Below are positions 63,345-64,000 of a stretch of DNA of 64,000 nt, one piece after another. Within the stretch, counting starts at the first letter, position 1. Each line of letters starts with the position of its first letter. Made by a program: the position numbers and the translations under genes. Under the pieces are notes generated by a model. The model worked only from the letters and a program-made list of their open reading frames with translations. It searched no databases and was not told the DNA's origin. The stretch is from Lachnospiraceae bacterium (GTDB taxonomy: Bacteria; Bacillota; Clostridia; Lachnospirales; Lachnospiraceae). The DNA is taken from assembly GCA_910575555.1 (NCBI GenBank), contig CAJTFX010000002.1:124001-188000 (forward strand). Reading direction: 5' to 3'.

Positions 63345-64000
63345 ATGGAGTGTGTCATTCAGTTTTTGGACAATGCGCATCAGAGGGAACTGAGACTGCT
63401 TGCGCAAAGGAGAAGTGAGAAATATGAAGATACGATTGAGCAATATAAGAAATTATTTCTGGTTCAGCTGCAGTATTTGAAAAAAGATTGCGGAAATAAG
63501 GAATGTGCCTATTCTCAGGCATGTAAAATTATAAAGAATGAAATATATGCACAGCCCAAAGCGCAGATTGAAGAATTTTTTAATGAAATAAAAAATATAT
63601 ATTTATTATGGATAGATTCCGGAGTGAAAGACGCTTTTGACAAGTTAGATAATCTTTTGGAAAGATATAAGATTAATTCATTTAAAGCTGAAATAAGCAG
63701 TTCAGATATTTTTTTCAAAGGGCGTGTGAGCGAAGAATATCTGACAAGATGGGATATGTTTCATATACCATTTAATAAGCGGCATTTAATTGGGAATCAA
63801 AGATATAGCTTAACGGGACAGCCAATTGTATACATGGGAAAATCTGTCGTGGATTTGGTAGAAGAACTGGGGGTGAAAGAACTTGAGAATTTTAAAGTAT
63901 CAACAATTCAACTGCCGGATGGTATAAAGGTTTTTGATCTGCGGAATTCTGTATTAGATGATTTAATCGTTATGGATATTGAGTGGCTGTTAGGCATTAG
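63345..64000 (+). CDS. RES-domain-like protein (partial, runs off the window)
   Basis: At least 218 residues, open at the right edge. The N-terminus (~1-110) is helical with a C-x4-C-x5-C cluster (CGNKECAYSQAC). From ~residue 120 the pattern FFKGRVSEEY, DMFHIPFNKRHLIGNQRYS, GQPIVYMGKSVVDLVEELG follows the RES fold of NAD+-consuming toxins and effectors. The ATG lies right after the stop of the ATPase gene, so the two are translated together. Assignment rests on pattern recognition; the active-site residues should be checked in the full gene. Confidence 0.6.
   Translation, partial: MECVIQFLDNAHQRELRLLAQRRSEKYEDTIEQYKKLFLVQLQYLKKDCGNKECAYSQACKIIKNEIYAQPKAQIEEFFNEIKNIYLLWIDSGVKDAFDKLDNLLERYKINSFKAEISSSDIFFKGRVSEEYLTRWDMFHIPFNKRHLIGNQRYSLTGQPIVYMGKSVVDLVEELGVKELENFKVSTIQLPDGIKVFDLRNSVLDDLIVMDIEWLLGI

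Overview
The window looks like a chromosomal segment of a motile, anaerobic, butyrate-forming gut Clostridia member, most likely Lachnospiraceae. The reasons are the thl-hbd-bcd-etfBA butyrate operon, a CsrA/flagellin/pseudaminic-acid glycosylation locus, the YlmC sporulation protein, a SleB-type hydrolase, the GlpP/GlpK/GlpF glycerol operon, strong AGGAGG ribosome binding sites and moderate G+C. The taxon is inferred from gene content only. No rRNA, tRNA, intact insertion sequence or CRISPR array was seen.

Layout. 0-7.2 kb: the end of an AraC-type regulator, a DUF2185-DUF4241 protein, then dnaE, pfkA and a TrmH-type rRNA methylase. 7.2-14.6 kb: glycerol uptake and oxidation (glpP, a DhaS-like regulator, glpK, glpF, and a GlpA-like, GlpB-like and DUF1667 trio) with hairpin leaders that may be GlpP targets. 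14.6-29.2 kb: ylmC, then a large catabolic island. Its first half holds a flavodoxin-type reductase, a fumarate-reductase-like flavoprotein and two Fe-S electron carriers, one of them broken. Its second half, behind a convergent PucR-type regulator, holds an SCPx-type thiolase, an OB-fold/Zn-ribbon partner, an unusual acyl-carrier-like protein, a phosphotransacylase, a butyrate-type kinase, a membrane protein, an MBL-fold hydrolase and an OFA-family transporter. Together these read as uptake, reduction, thiolytic cleavage and ATP formation from an unidentified substrate. 29.3-36.8 kb: nrdR, a YqeG phosphatase, rpiB, efp, an AraC-regulated nucleotidyltransferase/NahK/galE sugar-salvage set, and a HicA-like toxin-antitoxin pair.

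36.9-47.9 kb: a degenerate HD-GYP protein, a SleB-type hydrolase, the butyrate operon (no crotonase inside it), gpmI behind a tandem-repeat leader, and a PilZ protein. 48-57.5 kb: a divergent csrA, flagellin with CsrA-site-like hairpins in its leader, a Maf-type glycosyltransferase and pseB/methylase/pseF/pseI/pseC/pseH (pseG not seen). 57.5-58.2 kb: a scar of broken mobile-element genes. 58.3-62.3 kb: purC-purF-purB. 62.4-64 kb: an A+T-rich pair, a GHKL-type ATP-binding protein and a RES-domain-like protein cut by the window edge; this may be an undescribed two-gene defence or toxin system.

The best candidates for new biology are the 15.2-29.2 kb island and the ATPase/RES pair at the right edge.
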